From Craterostigma plantagineum (taxonomy: Eukaryota > Streptophyta > Magnoliopsida > Lamiales > Linderniaceae), in NCBI GenBank assembly GCA_027422505.1, contig JAPQWV010000300.1:372001-436000 (forward strand): a stretch of DNA of 64,000 nt, in the 5' to 3' direction. Shown one piece after another: positions 45,730 through 56,876 of the stretch (positions within the stretch are counted from its first letter, which is position 1; every line of letters begins with the position of its first letter). The notes beneath the pieces were generated by a model that was not told where the DNA came from, ran no database searches, and saw nothing but the letters and a program-made list of their open reading frames with translations. Position numbers and translations under genes: made by a program.

Positions 45730-48700
45730 AATTCCCAATCGATCACGGATGTCGCAGAATCTTGCCTCAGTGAGGGGTTTCGTGAAAGATATCAGCAAGC
45801 TGATCATTTGTTCCTACGAATTCCACACTGATATTCCCCTTCTGAACATGGTCTCGTATGAAATGATGTTTAACCTCAATGTGCTTAGTACGAGAATGAT
45901 GCACGGGATTCTTAGTGATACTAAGCGCTAGCTATCACACAAAATAGGAATCTTGTCATAACCTAACCCAAAATCACTAAGGGTTTGTTTCATCCGAAGA
46001 ACTTGTTGACAACAGTTTCCTAAGGCCATATATTCAGCTTCGGTTGTGGAGAGGGCGACAACATTTTGCTTTCTACTAGACCAAGTTACTAGGGATTTCC
46101 AAGTAATTGGCAAGTTCCACTAGTACTTTTCCTATCTTCCTTACAGCCGGCATAGTCGGCATCGGAATATCCCATTAATGGGAATTCATCCGTATGAGAG
46201 TACCATAGACCAAAATTTACAGTACCCTTGATATATCTAAGTATACGCTTAACTGATGTTAAGTGAGATTCCCTAGGGTCAGACTGATATCTCGAGCACA
46301 TACCAACAGCAAACATAATATCAGGGCGACTAGCAGTCAAGTAAAGAAGGCTTCCGACCATACCTCGATATTCTGTAAGATCAACTGGTGAACCTGATTC
46401 GTCACTGTCTATTTTGGTGGTCTGATGCATGGGAGTGGAAATCGCTTTGGAATCGTTCATCCCGAATTTTTTATCAGTAGTTCCTTGCTGTACTTCGTTT
46501 GGGATACGAAAGTTCCATCATCAATTTGCTTTATTTGCAACCCAAGGAAGTAGTTCAGCTCACCCATTAAACTCATCTCAAATTCCTTCTGCATAGACTT
46601 AGAGAATTCCTCGCAAAGAAGGATATTAGTACTACCAAATATGATATCATCAACGTATATTTGGACGAGTATCATGTGATCACCTTCATACTTAATAAAC
46701 AGCGTGTTATCAATAGTTCCAGTCGTAAATCCTATGTCAATCAAGAACTTACTTAGCCTTTCATACCATGCCCTAGGTGCTTGCTTTAAACCATATAATG
46801 CTTTATTCAACTTGAAAACATGGTTTGGAAAATCTTTCCTAGCAAAACCCGGTGGTTGTTCTACATAAACCTCTTCATTTATAAAGCCATTTAAAAATGC
46901 ACTTTTTACGTCCATTTGAAAAAGTTTAAAACGTTTAAAGCATGCATATGCAAGTAAGACACGTATAGACTCTAATCTAGCTACCGGAGCAAAAGTTCCA
47001 TCGAAATCAATACCTTCCTCCTGGGAATAACCTTTTGCAACTAACCTCGCTTTGTTCCTTGTGACATTACCATGTTCGTCGAGTTTGTTGCGGAAGATTC
47101 ATTTGGTTCCTATGATGGATTTTCATCCGGTCTCTCTACGAGTGTCCACACTTGGCTCTTTTCGAACTGAGCCAACTCATCTTCCATGGCAGAGACCCAG
47201 GATATATCATCCAAAGCTTCATGGACTGTTTTTGGTTCCATCATTGAAAGTAGTACATCATGAGATTCCTCTGTATCCTGATTTCGTACAGTTGCTCGAG
47301 TTTTGATTCCAGATCTGATATTTCCTATCACTTGATCTGTTAGATGACTAGAAGCATGTTTCCATTTTCTAGGTTGCAGTTCATCAGCTTCCTGTTCCAG
47401 CGTCTCTACATTTTTATCTTTTGGAATATCTTCCTCACTGTCTTTAGTATCCTGTAATTCTGCACAGGGCAAATCTATACCTTCCTCATCAGTAGCATCT
47501 GCGTTAGGTATCTCATCAAAAGTAACATGTATGGACTCCTGAACAGTCAGCTTCCTTTTATTATAAACACGATATGCCTTAGAGTGAAGACTGTAACCAA
47601 GGAATATCCCTTCATCAATCTTAGAGTCAAATTTTCCTCTCTTATCTCTATCGTTCAAGATAAAACATTTGCATCCAAACACACGAAAGTAACTTATATT
47701 TGGAGTTCTACCATGCCAAATTTCATAAGAAGTCTTCTTTAATATCGGCCTAAGGAAGACACAGTTAGACACATAACAAGTTGTACTAACAGCTTCAGCC
47801 CAGAACTGTTTAGGAATATCATACTCATGTAACATAGATCTAGCCATTTCCTGTAATACCCTATTTTTACGTTCAACTACGCCATTCTGTTGAGGAGTAT
47901 AGGGGCAGAGAAGTTATGACTATATCCGTACTGATCACAGAATGATTTAAATGACCTACTATCAAATTCCAGTCCGTTATCACTGCGTATCCTACATAAG
48001 TTTGTTTCTTTTTCATTTTCAAGTCTCTTAACTAGCGATGCAAAGTTATCTAGTGCCTCATTCTTATGTGCAAGGAATATCACCCAAGTATACCTGGAGT
48101 AATCATCAACGACAACAAGGGCATATCTTTTACCTCGCAGAGACATCGTCTGAACAGGACCAAAAAGGTCGAGATGCAGTAGTTCCAGATGTCTGGATGT
48201 GGATATCACATTCTTTGCGTTGAACGATGTCTTGGTCTGCTTGCCCATTTGGCATTCCTTGCATGTTTTGTCCTTGACGAATTTTATGTCAAGAACACCT
48301 CGCACCAGTGCATTGCTTGTGATGTGAGACAGTAATTCAATGTTGGCATGTCCTAAACGTCTATGCCATAACCAGGTGTTATCATTTGTAACTGCTAAGC
48401 ACTTGACGTTCTGGTCAGTGATATCATCAAGAGTTATGCAATAAATATTCCTATCCCTAGATGCACTAAACAGTACCTTATCATTGGTTTTAACAATACA
48501 CTTATCATTTTCAAAGGTTACCGTATGACCCTTATCACATAATTGACTAATGCTAATGAGATTATGTTCTAGATTCTTAACTAACCATACGTCATCTATA
48601 GTAGTATGTAAAGTGTTGCCAACAGTTCCAACCCCAATGATCTTAGCTTTAGTGTTGTCGGCGTAGGAGACATATCCTCCATCATAGGCTTTCACCGACA

Positions 48701-49219
48701 CAAACTTGCTGATATCACCTGTCATATGCTGGGAACACCCACTGTCGAGGTACCACTTGTTCTTTTTGCTGGATTTTCTTCTTTGTACCTGCATGAATTA
48801 TTTCTTTTCTGAGGTGCCCAACTTCGATTGGGTCCTAAATGGTCAGTGGTAAAATAACTCCTGTTAACACATGATATATCATCTGTCACAGACTGTGATC
48901 TCATAAACACAGGCGCGCCAGTGTTACAACTTTGATTCTTAGGAATCTGCTTTGGCCTCCAGATATATCTAGTTTTATCAGCTTTCTTCAAGAAACAGTG
49001 GTTAGCATAATGACCGTGACGGCCGCATGAAAAACATTTAGGCTTTCTAATATCTTGTGAAGGTGCAGGATGCTTAGGTGTTGTGGAATATCCTATCCCT
49101 GTGTTTCCAACATGTCTAGGAAGATCGAGTATCATGTTGAGATTATGTTGTCCTACAAAAAGTCTAACATTTTTGTTTTCTTCCAAGAAATCCTTAAGGA
49201 CTGACGTGTCTCTAGACAT
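45730..49219 (-). pseudogene. Pol of element A with frameshifts
   Basis: On the minus strand, in order: a second zinc knuckle CFSCGRHGHYANHC (about 49020), protease WYLDSGCSQHM (about 48750), integrase zinc-binding HHCC region (48240-48370), integrase core (DLFGP about 48160, RSDNG about 47980), and integrase C-terminus (47847-47580). Reverse transcriptase follows (47100-46460, YVDDIIFGS at about 46633-46659), then RNase H (46110-45750, ALSTTEAEYMAL). Frame breaks occur near 48794, 47902, 47100, 46467 and 46096. At least three of these are one-base changes in homopolymers. As written no full polyprotein can be made. Confidence 0.82.
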
Positions 49220-49240
49220 ATTTTCTTGCTTCCTAAGCTT

Positions 49241-50470
49241 TTAGCAATTACACAAGACTTTTTCTTCCTTAAGAGTTTCTAGCTCGGCTTTCAGACGCTC
49301 ATTTTCTAGATCTGTTTGATGCTTTTCTCTAGCTACGTCATCTCGTTGCCTAATCAGATTCTTTACTTGTGAGTTGAGCGACTTAATTCTTCTTTCTGTA
49401 TTTTGAATAATTTCAAACATCTCTTCCTTTTCATCTACTTCAGGGACTGAGGAAGCGTTATCATGAGATTCATCTTGCCTAGCATATAATTCATTTAGAA
49501 AGAGAATTTTCTTAATAGTGGATGAAGAAGATACCTGAACATCATCATTGGCCATGTATGAGAGATCTTCCTCTTCTTCGCTTTCGCCCTCTTCCCAGTT
49601 AGTGACCATTGCTTTCTGCTTTTTTACCTTTTTGTCACCATTTTCCATCTGGCACTTTGAGGCGAAGTGGCCTGGCTTGTTGCACTTGAAGCATTTTTGC
49701 ACGTTGTTCCCGGATGACGATATTCCCTTGTTCCTAGGTTGGAACTTGGAGTTTCCCTTGAACTTCCTTCTCATCCGAAACTTTTCAAACCTTCTGGTCA
49801 GCATGGCAATCTGCTCCATTAGTTCCTCCTCAGTTTCTTCTTCACCTTCTGAAGCATTTTCTTGTTCGGTGTTAAAGGCAATGTTTGGTTGATTTCGGAT
49901 GGTTGGTTTCTCTTTGATGGAGATCTGAGTCGTCTCGTAGGTGGTAAGAGATCCGATTAGTTCTGACACGGAAAGTTCGTCCAAGTCCTTTGCTTCGTAG
50001 ATGGCAGTTACTTTGGGATTCCATTCTCTCGGAAGAGATCTCAGTATTTTCCGCACTTTCTCACCGTCTGGTATTTTCTTTCCCAACGAGAACATTTGAT
50101 TGATGATGTTCATGAATCTCGCGTACATATGGCTTACGGTCTCGTTGTCCTCCATTTTGAACAGCTCGTATTGGTGAGTTAAGAGGGCTATTCTTTCTTG
50201 TATAACTCGAGTGGTTCCCTCATGTGTGACTTGAAGCATCTCCCACATATCCTTGGCAGATTCGCGTGAACTCACACGATTGTATTCTTCTCTTATAAGC
50301 GCGCAGGCGATCATGTTCTTAGCTTTGGCATTCAAGGATATTCCTCGCTTGTCTGTTGCATCGTACTCGGAACCTTTCTTTGGAGTTCCATCCGCCTTCT
50401 TGGGATTGTAAGGTCCAGTCGTGATGATATCCCACAGGTCATAGTCAGTAGCAAGCAGGAATTCCTTCAT
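49241..50470 (-). CDS. Gag of element A (409 aa)
   Basis: Open frame with an N-terminal copia gag domain (about residues 1-200), a basic region and a CCHC knuckle CFKCNKPGHFASKC near residue 260. An acidic segment follows, then a C-terminal coiled coil with heptads (about residues 345-405). It forms the particle shell. It starts about 140 bp after the primer site. The ATG at 50470 is the first in frame, but related gags usually have a few residues more upstream, so the true start may lie before a small frame break. Confidence 0.8.
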   Translation of the reverse strand: MKEFLLATDYDLWDIITTGPYNPKKADGTPKKGSEYDATDKRGISLNAKAKNMIACALIREEYNRVSSRESAKDMWEMLQVTHEGTTRVIQERIALLTHQYELFKMEDNETVSHMYARFMNIINQMFSLGKKIPDGEKVRKILRSLPREWNPKVTAIYEAKDLDELSVSELIGSLTTYETTQISIKEKPTIRNQPNIAFNTEQENASEGEEETEEELMEQIAMLTRRFEKFRMRRKFKGNSKFQPRNKGISSSGNNVQKCFKCNKPGHFASKCQMENGDKKVKKQKAMVTNWEEGESEEEEDLSYMANDDVQVSSSSTIKKILFLNELYARQDESHDNASSVPEVDEKEEMFEIIQNTERRIKSLNSQVKNLIRQRDDVAREKHQTDLENERLKAELETLKEEKVLCNC

Positions 50471-50607
50471 ACGATATTTCCATATAGCATAGTTTGTTCC
50501 ATCGAAGAGTGGTGGCCTAGAATGGGATTGTCCTTCTACAAAAACATCAAAATCGAAGAAGCCATTTGATCTTTAACTCAGGCTTGTTAGGCCCGTCGTT
50601 TGAGTAA

Positions 50608-50622
50608 CCCGCTCTGATACCA
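50608..50622 (-). promoter_or_regulatory. Primer-binding site of element A
   Basis: The minus strand reads TGGTATCAGAGCGGG directly after the 5' LTR, complementary to the initiator methionine tRNA 3' end. Confidence 0.88.
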
Positions 50623-50624
50623 AA

Positions 50625-52333
50625 TGAAGATATAAATGTGCCTAAGAGGGGGGTGAATTAGGCTTATAAAATTTTATGCTTCTTTTCACAAAACCTTAGT
50701 GTGGTGACTTAGATATGCCTAATGATAATGGGACGAGTATGCCTGTTATATCCTAGTGTCGTCGGATGTGTTTCGGGTCTGTCTCACAGTGATAACGAAA
50801 TAACTGAAAAGTAAATGCGAGACAGGATTTTTATAGAGGTTATCCCCAACTGGGGTTTACTCCTCTCCTTGGGATTTGCTTCCCCAAGAGTTTAACCAAT
50901 CACTATAATGCACCGTAGCTGGATACAAAACTGATTGGTTAGACCAATACACAACCGAAACAAGTCGAACACTAGACACTACTAGGTCACCACACGCCGA
51001 GTTTCGTTCCTCGGAATCTCCTTGATCCTGACAGACACAGCTCGCTACCGAAGGGCCCCCGGACTTGTCCTTCCCTTCACGTGTGCGTAAACGTCGACCT
51101 TACCTCCTTGGTATTGCTCACGTCCGAAGACAATACGTCCGAAGACAGAATATATGGCAGGGGATGATGGAATATCGGATAAATCACTCGCTCAGTGATG
51201 GATACACAAGTTAACGCTCAGTAAGGCAGAAAGCTATCGCAAGTGAATGGCTCAAGAATCTCTTAGTATCTCTCTGCTCAAAAATCTCTCGTAGGCTTAA
51301 ATTCGCAAATTCTCTGTTTTTTTTTTCTTGAAAATCTGAAGTGCAGCTCATATATAATCCTTTTCAAATAGCACTTCACATGGAAAGTCATATCAAACAA
51401 TAATTACCAAATCAAGCATAGTTTCCATGTAGCTTTCGAGTCAATCATACCATATAAATCATGCTTCTAATAAATCATCACAACGGTTATATAGCACATT
51501 AAAGCATGATTATATTCCATATAGAGACTCAATTTCGTTCTTATGCATATTCAACCACTTCGCATATATTTTCCATATCAGAATTTTCCATAAGTGATTC
51601 CATGCTATCAGTTCCTAGTAACGAGTCAATCCAGATTTACTTTCCAAGTATGGCACACAAGATAGCAAGGCATCAGCACGTTTTCCATGTACAGCTCATA
51701 GCACTTAATCAATATATTTACCATGTTTAGCACACAAGTCAGATCAAAACTTACTTAAATCGATTTATCACATCATGGCACAACTTTCCTTATTTCAGAG
51801 ATATCACCCGTTATACATACCATATAGGAGTACTTTATCCATAGGGTCAATCAAATCAAATCTTTCCTTAATATAATAATCCAATCAGCACAAGGAAAGA
51901 TATTAATTCAATATTGCACATTAAATACAGTGGAAAGCATGCAAGAATCGTATAAGTGATTTTCGTCCAGGAATAAACAAGTATCAACGGATATATCACT
52001 TTCCATATATAAACAGCATATTTTCCTTTTATAGCTCAGTAGGATATCTCATGCATTATTTCCATATATAGCACAGAACGATATATCCTATCTCATGGGC
52101 TGTCTATAACATGCGATCACCTAATTCCATCAAATCATCACAAAATCACACGCAATTTAAATATTGAACACTTTAACAATTTTAAGCTCATTAGCAATGC
52201 ATGGTTGAACATTATCATGAACTTAGACATTTTATTTGTCCCAAATCGAATTGCTTATTTTATAGACCTAATGTCATTACAATTACATCGTTCATCAAAA
52301 CTCTCTAACATGTATGGACCAAAAAGGTCAACA
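50625..52333 (-). repeat. 5' LTR of element A
   Basis: 1709 bp, TG...CA bounded. The minus strand has a TATA-like CTATAAAAATCC near 50826-50838. It differs from the 3' LTR at only a handful of positions besides the SINE. Confidence 0.88.
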
Positions 52334-52690
52334 TATATATATATATATATACATCTATAGAGAGTATTTTTATGGTGTACCTTATGTATATATATGCATA
52401 TCATATATACACATATATGTCAATATATATTAATATAATTAATATATATATAGACATCTATATATGTATATAAATTTAATATAACATATATATATATATT
52501 ATTTTTCATATATATACATATATGTCTCTTTATTAATATATATGTACATCTTATGATATGTATATATAATATATATATATATAAGTGTGTGTATACATAT
52601 ATATACATAAATGTCTATATATATTAATAATATATATGTACATATATCAATATATTATATATATATATATGCACACCTAATAATATACAG
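52334..52690. repeat. TA/CATATA-rich low-complexity DNA, duplicated at 56110-56520
   Basis: TA-rich microsatellite DNA. The phrase GTATTTTTATGGTG...CACATATATGTCAATA occurs here and near 56190-56250, so this and the following sugar-transporter fragment belong to one duplicated segment. Confidence 0.75.
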
Positions 52691-52795
52691 ATTACATATG
52701 TAATATCGATTTTGACTTGACAAGGAAATAATTAACCAAAGAGAGAAAAAATCCCTTACAACAGTACAACAAACCACCGTCGCCGTTGTTCGAGC

Positions 52796-53500
52796 ATGGC
52801 TTCTCCTACTCTCCCACTGATGTAGGGAAACTACAGGCCAACAAAATCGACGACGACAAAAATGTCCCCCATCCATCTGATCTGACATTGTACATCCTCA
52901 TTACCTGCACTGTTGCGGCGATGGGTGGTTCATCTCCGGCTATGAAATTGGGCTTTTTGGTAGAGTTCCCCCCTATTTCATCGGTTTTTAAAATGATGAT
53001 TAATTTTTAACCTAAGTGCATATGTTTGGGATTTTGAAGGCGGTGTTACATCGATGGACTCGTTCTTGTAAGAGTTCTACCCTTTCGTCTACAAAAAGCA
53101 GAAGGTCGACGCTTCGACGAATCAATACTGCAAGTTCGACGATTACGAGGATTTTCGGTCGGAAGCTTTCTTTGTTGCTCAGTGGTGTGATGTACTGCGC
53201 TGGGGCTGTGATCAACGCTTGAGCTAAGAACGTTGCAATGTTGATCATTGGTCGTATTCTCATGGGTTTTGGTGTTGGTTTCGTCAGTCAGGTATAAAAG
53301 CTCATACTGATAATCAACCAACTTTCCTTTTTTTTACAATTTCATAGTTTCTTTGTGATCTAGTTTTAATATTAGGTTGTTTTCTTTTTACTTTCAGTTC
53401 CATTGTATTTGTCGTAGATGGCTCCGTACAAGTACCGACGCACACTAAACGTATGCTTTAACATTAACCATTGGAATTTTAGCGCTAACGTCGAAGAAGA
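52796..53500 (+). pseudogene. STP-type monosaccharide/H+ symporter pseudogene, copy 1
   Basis: Exon 1 starts at 52796 but loses its frame in a C run after MASPTLP. Exon 2 (from about 53040) reads GVTSMDSFL, a stop, then FYPFVYKKQK and NQYCKFD. An internal deletion leads to the next membrane-segment motif RIFGRKLSLLLSG, another stop at 53221, and then IIGRILMGFGVGFVSQ before an intron at 53291. A third exon piece (about 53396-53490) reads MAPYKYRRTLN. These are the ordered motifs of plant STP sugar transporters (12 TM helices, plasma membrane), covering only the first four or so helices. Confidence 0.82.
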
Positions 53501-53711
53501 TATTGAGGATAAAGAAAATCGAACTTCCGAGGAGGACAGAATGATTGGTACAGCAGTATAATATGGCAGCAAGAAGATGAAAACAAAGTTAATTTCCTGA
53601 GGCAAAATGATTGATTTGACGACCAAACAAGTCATAAGTCGCTAACCATTACAAAAATACCCTCTCGGTCGAAAACTGAGAGGGCGCATCGGCATTAACT
53701 TCTTTAACCGA
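53501..53711. other. Short spacer between two pseudogenes
   Basis: No feature recognised. Confidence 0.4.
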
Positions 53712-55027
53712 TCAGGTCGTTTGTCTTTTGGCCGCCACATTCCTCGGACTTACCAAACAACTAAGGACCTCATGAAGGTGTCCGAAGAGCTCATTATTCA
53801 AGTCCTCGAAAGCCTGGTCGAGCCTCTCCAACTCCTCCATGGAGTTTTCGTTGTACATGAACAGTCCATAGTACAGATCGAAGCTGTCGTTGGCCGTGTT
53901 CTCCACCAAGTTCAGAAGCGTCTTGTATCTGTTGGTGTTTATTGGCGTGCTCTCCAATCGAAGCTCTCGAGTACTCTACCCGCCGTGTGGGTGATGAACT
54001 GTGACCCCTCCGCGTACTCGTCGTTCCGAGCACGACATCTCCACCATCTCGCACCTTCTTTCTCGAATATTTCCAAGAAATTCTCAACCCTGTAGATCAT
54101 ATATATTGATCAAACTAATGCATGCATTGTTCTTCGGAACAGTAGCCTCCGTGCCAAAGTTCTAAAGTTAACGCATTTTTAACTGGCGTGAAGGATATTT
54201 GCTACAAAAACAAAAGATAACATGATATCTATATTTTTTCGACGATTTGGGTATTCCCACATACCGACATGGGCTCACGCCACACAATTAGGGGAGGAAG
54301 CTAATCCCCACGGTCAGGTGAAAGGGTCTCACTCTCCAGTCAGCAGCGACACTAAAACGTCACTACCGGGAATCGAACATGAGACATCCCACTTTAGTAG
54401 CCACAAGCACTGCCAGTAGGTCATCTTTTGGGGGTCCAAAAGAATGCACGATATATCGATAGAAATTTTACAACGGAAGATATTTGGGATTAAATCAGCA
54501 GATGAATTAAATATTAACTTAGGAACAAACCAACCGTTACACGACAATGCAATGGAAGCGAAACATCTGTGCCCACCATTTCGACGAATCATAAATACAT
54601 CATAGAATACTAGGATGATCATCATTATTATCATATTAGGTAGGGTAAAAAATAAACATTACCTTTCGATCCTCGATATCTGGTGTCCGATCCTCACTCT
54701 ATCGAACACGAACTTAAGTTTGCTCGACCCGTGCTTTTCGCTCTCGGGCCCATACGTGGGATATGTGCAGAGAACGTCGAAGTGGGAAGGAATGACCTCA
54801 AGGAACACGTTCTTGGGGAACTCCTTCACGGAGAGAGCGTCCATGAAGAGAGTGTTCCTCCTCATCCTCTGAAGAGGGATTGACCTCGCCACTGCCTTGG
54901 CGCTGATGATCGACGTGGCCAACACGACCACGTCTGGGTGGTGCTCGCAGAGGTCTCCGACGTAGGGGAAAAAGTGGGCCCCCATGGCCTTAGCCTCGCT
55001 CTCGTGGTTCGATCCTGAGTGGGCCAG
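53712..55027 (-). pseudogene. Arogenate dehydrogenase (TyrA) pseudogene, 5' end lost
   Basis: Exon 55027-54663 reads the N-terminal domain without its start: LAHSGSNHESEAKAMG, CEHHPDVVVLATSI, TLFMDALSVKEFPKN, CTYPTYGPES, VRIGHQISRIER. A donor follows. Exon 54089-53712 carries the C-terminal domain: ENFLEIFEKEG, GSQFITHTAGRVLE, STPINTNRYKTLL, FYGLFMYNENS-like. The plastid targeting sequence and the NADP-binding GxGxxG are missing, and exon 2 has about three small frameshifts. The intact enzyme makes tyrosine from arogenate in plastids. The 5' break coincides with telomere-like repeats at 55029. Confidence 0.82.
54225..54425 (-). mobile_element. tRNA-derived SINE in the pseudogene intron
   Basis: The minus strand begins CCTACTGGCAGTGCTTGTGG and has a clear box B GTTCGATTCCCGG about 45 bp later; it ends after CCCAAATCGTCGAAAAAA. 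It lies in the intron between the two arogenate dehydrogenase exons. It is probably a different family from the 42113 SINE. Confidence 0.6.
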
Positions 55028-55028
55028 T

Positions 55029-55092
55029 TTAGTGTTTAGGGTAGGGTTCAGCATTCAAGGTTCAGGGTTCAGGGTTCAGGGTTCAGGGTTCA
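55029..55092. repeat. Short telomere-like repeat (TTCAGGG/TTTAGGG variants)
   Basis: TTTAGGGTAGGGTTCAG...GGTTCAGGGTTCAGGGTTCAGGG sits exactly between the truncated arogenate dehydrogenase exon and repeat copy C. Confidence 0.8.
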
Positions 55093-56100
55093 ATGTCAAC
55101 TAATCCATATAAGCAGTGACTGCATCCGTTAGACATATCAGAATTTTTGTAAACTTCCAGACTTACTAAATAACAAAATGTTGTTGTTTCCACCACACGA
55201 AAATACATATCCTCATAACCATACCAGGTCATTGTGAAAATATTGACCAACAAGTCGCGTTTTATATATCACAACTTTACCGTTTTCATTTATTTCAGAT
55301 GAATACCCAGTTATACCCAACGAGCTTGAGTTGAACAACGATGAAGAAAGCTCGTAACTGTTCAAAAGCTCGTGAGCTTTTATGTTTACAATATATTTAA
55401 AAACATCTAACATTGATCTACGTTAATTGTTGAGATATATTTTGAAACTATTTTTACTTTTTTCAAGATAGAGTTAAAATGTCGAGTAAACAAGCACAAT
55501 GGTGGAACTTGGGCTCTTCGATATAAATCTGACAAGAGAAAATGTCGAGAAAATCCTTTTTTTTATGATAATGCTTACAACAAATTGTAATTGCATGAAG
55601 CAACAACATATTACTCATATAACAATTTAAAGTAATATTCCTCGCGTTATATCTATATATATATGTATATATATATTGACCTTTGTTTCATCACTGACAG
55701 ATAATATATATATATATATATATATTGACCTAACCACGATGTTGTCACATCATATATATACATATAGAGGTTTGCTATGGTGCACAACCACGGTGAGCAA
55801 CCACCGTGAGCACCATAGCTGATTTCGCAATTATGGTGCTCACGGTGGTTGCTCACCGTGGTTGTGCACCATAGCAAACATGTGGAATGAATATAGAAGT
55901 CATATAAACCCAAGTTGGAAAAGTTTATACTGTAACTTGCATTTCCAATCTTTTCACTCCCAAATGTATCTGGTCAAAGTTACGCCTTATATCACTAATT
56001 ACATTAAGATAATTCAATATTTTATATAAAATTCAATGCAGAAAAACCAGTGGTTTCCCTCCTCACCACATACCAAGAATCCTCCTTGATTTGCTCCTTA
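55088..56100 (-). repeat. Repeat copy C with a copia RT remnant
   Basis: About 90% like copy B (GTCAACTAATCCATATAAGCAGTGACT onward) and split by a small MITE at 55767-55879. The minus strand carries the same reverse-transcriptase remnant. Confidence 0.65.
55767..55879. mobile_element. Near-perfect palindromic MITE (copy 3)
   Basis: Both arms read GTTTGCTATGGTGCACAACC, then ACGGTGAGCAACCACCGTGA; the centre is only about 15 bp. The ends are shared with the Mutator-type MITEs at 7969 and 41711, but the interior is deleted. Copies A and B lack it at this site. Confidence 0.8.
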
Positions 56101-56109
56101 TCTTCATCA

Positions 56110-56157
<48 letters not shown>

Positions 56158-56520
56158 TATATATAAATATATATTATATATATATATAGTATTTTTATGG
56201 TGCTCACCTTATGTACATATAGTACATATCAAATATACACATATATGTCAATACATATTTAATAATAATTAATATATATATATATAGACATCTATATATG
56301 TATATAAATATAAGATGACATATATCCATATATTATTTTTACATATATATATATATATATATGCATAAATGTCTCTATATTTATTAATAATTTATGTACC
56401 TATTATGATATGTATATATGTGGTGTGTGTGTATACATATATATACATAAATGTCTATATATATTACTAATATATGTACATACATAAATATATATACACA
56501 CATAATAATATACAGATTAC
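56110..56520. repeat. TA-rich microsatellite DNA (duplicate of 52334-52690)
   Basis: Long (TA)n at 56112-56190 followed by the same CATATATA-rich sequence as before the first sugar-transporter fragment. Confidence 0.8.
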
Positions 56521-56621
56521 ATATGTAATATCGATTTTGACTTGACAAGCAAACAACTAACCAGAGAGAGAAAAAAAGCCCTCACAACAGTACAACAAAC
56601 CACCGTCGCCGCTGTTCGAGC

Positions 56622-56876
56622 ATGGCATCTCCTCCTCTCCCCACCGATGTAGAGAAACCGCAGGCCAACATCACCGACGACAACAAAAATGTCCCCCATC
56701 CATCTGATCTGACATCGTACATCCTCGTTACCTGCATTGTTGCGGTAATGGGTGGTCTCATCTTCGGCTATGACATTGGGCTTTTTGGTAGAGTTCTGCC
56801 TATTTCATCGGTTTTTCAAATGATGATTACTTTTTCAACCTAAATGCATATGCTTGGGATTTTGAAGGCGGTGTTA
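56622..56876 (+). pseudogene. STP-type sugar transporter fragment, copy 2
   Basis: Exon 1 (56622-56787) is open and reads MASPPLPTDVEKPQAN...FGYDIGLFG, with a donor site and an 81-bp intron. Exon 2 keeps only GGCGGTGTTA and then turns into telomere-like repeat. Copy 1 continues at the same point as GGCGGTGTTACATCGATGG, so the break is exactly located. Confidence 0.85.

Larger units (their letters stand above)
42088..52333 (-). mobile_element. Full-length Sirevirus-type Ty1-copia element (element A)
   Basis: 10.2 kb on the minus strand: 5' LTR 50625-52333, primer site, gag, damaged pol, about 1.7-kb 3' non-coding region, 3' LTR 42088-43978. TATAT flanks both ends (42083-42087, 52334-52338). 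The LTRs appear about 99% identical, so the insertion is recent. The long gag with zinc knuckle, large size and repeated polypurine tracts point to the Sirevirus/Maximus lineage. Confidence 0.88.

Noticed and set aside
52420..52608. Tyr/Ile-rich ORFs in TA repeats (also 56022-56207)
   Set aside because: Microsatellite translations.
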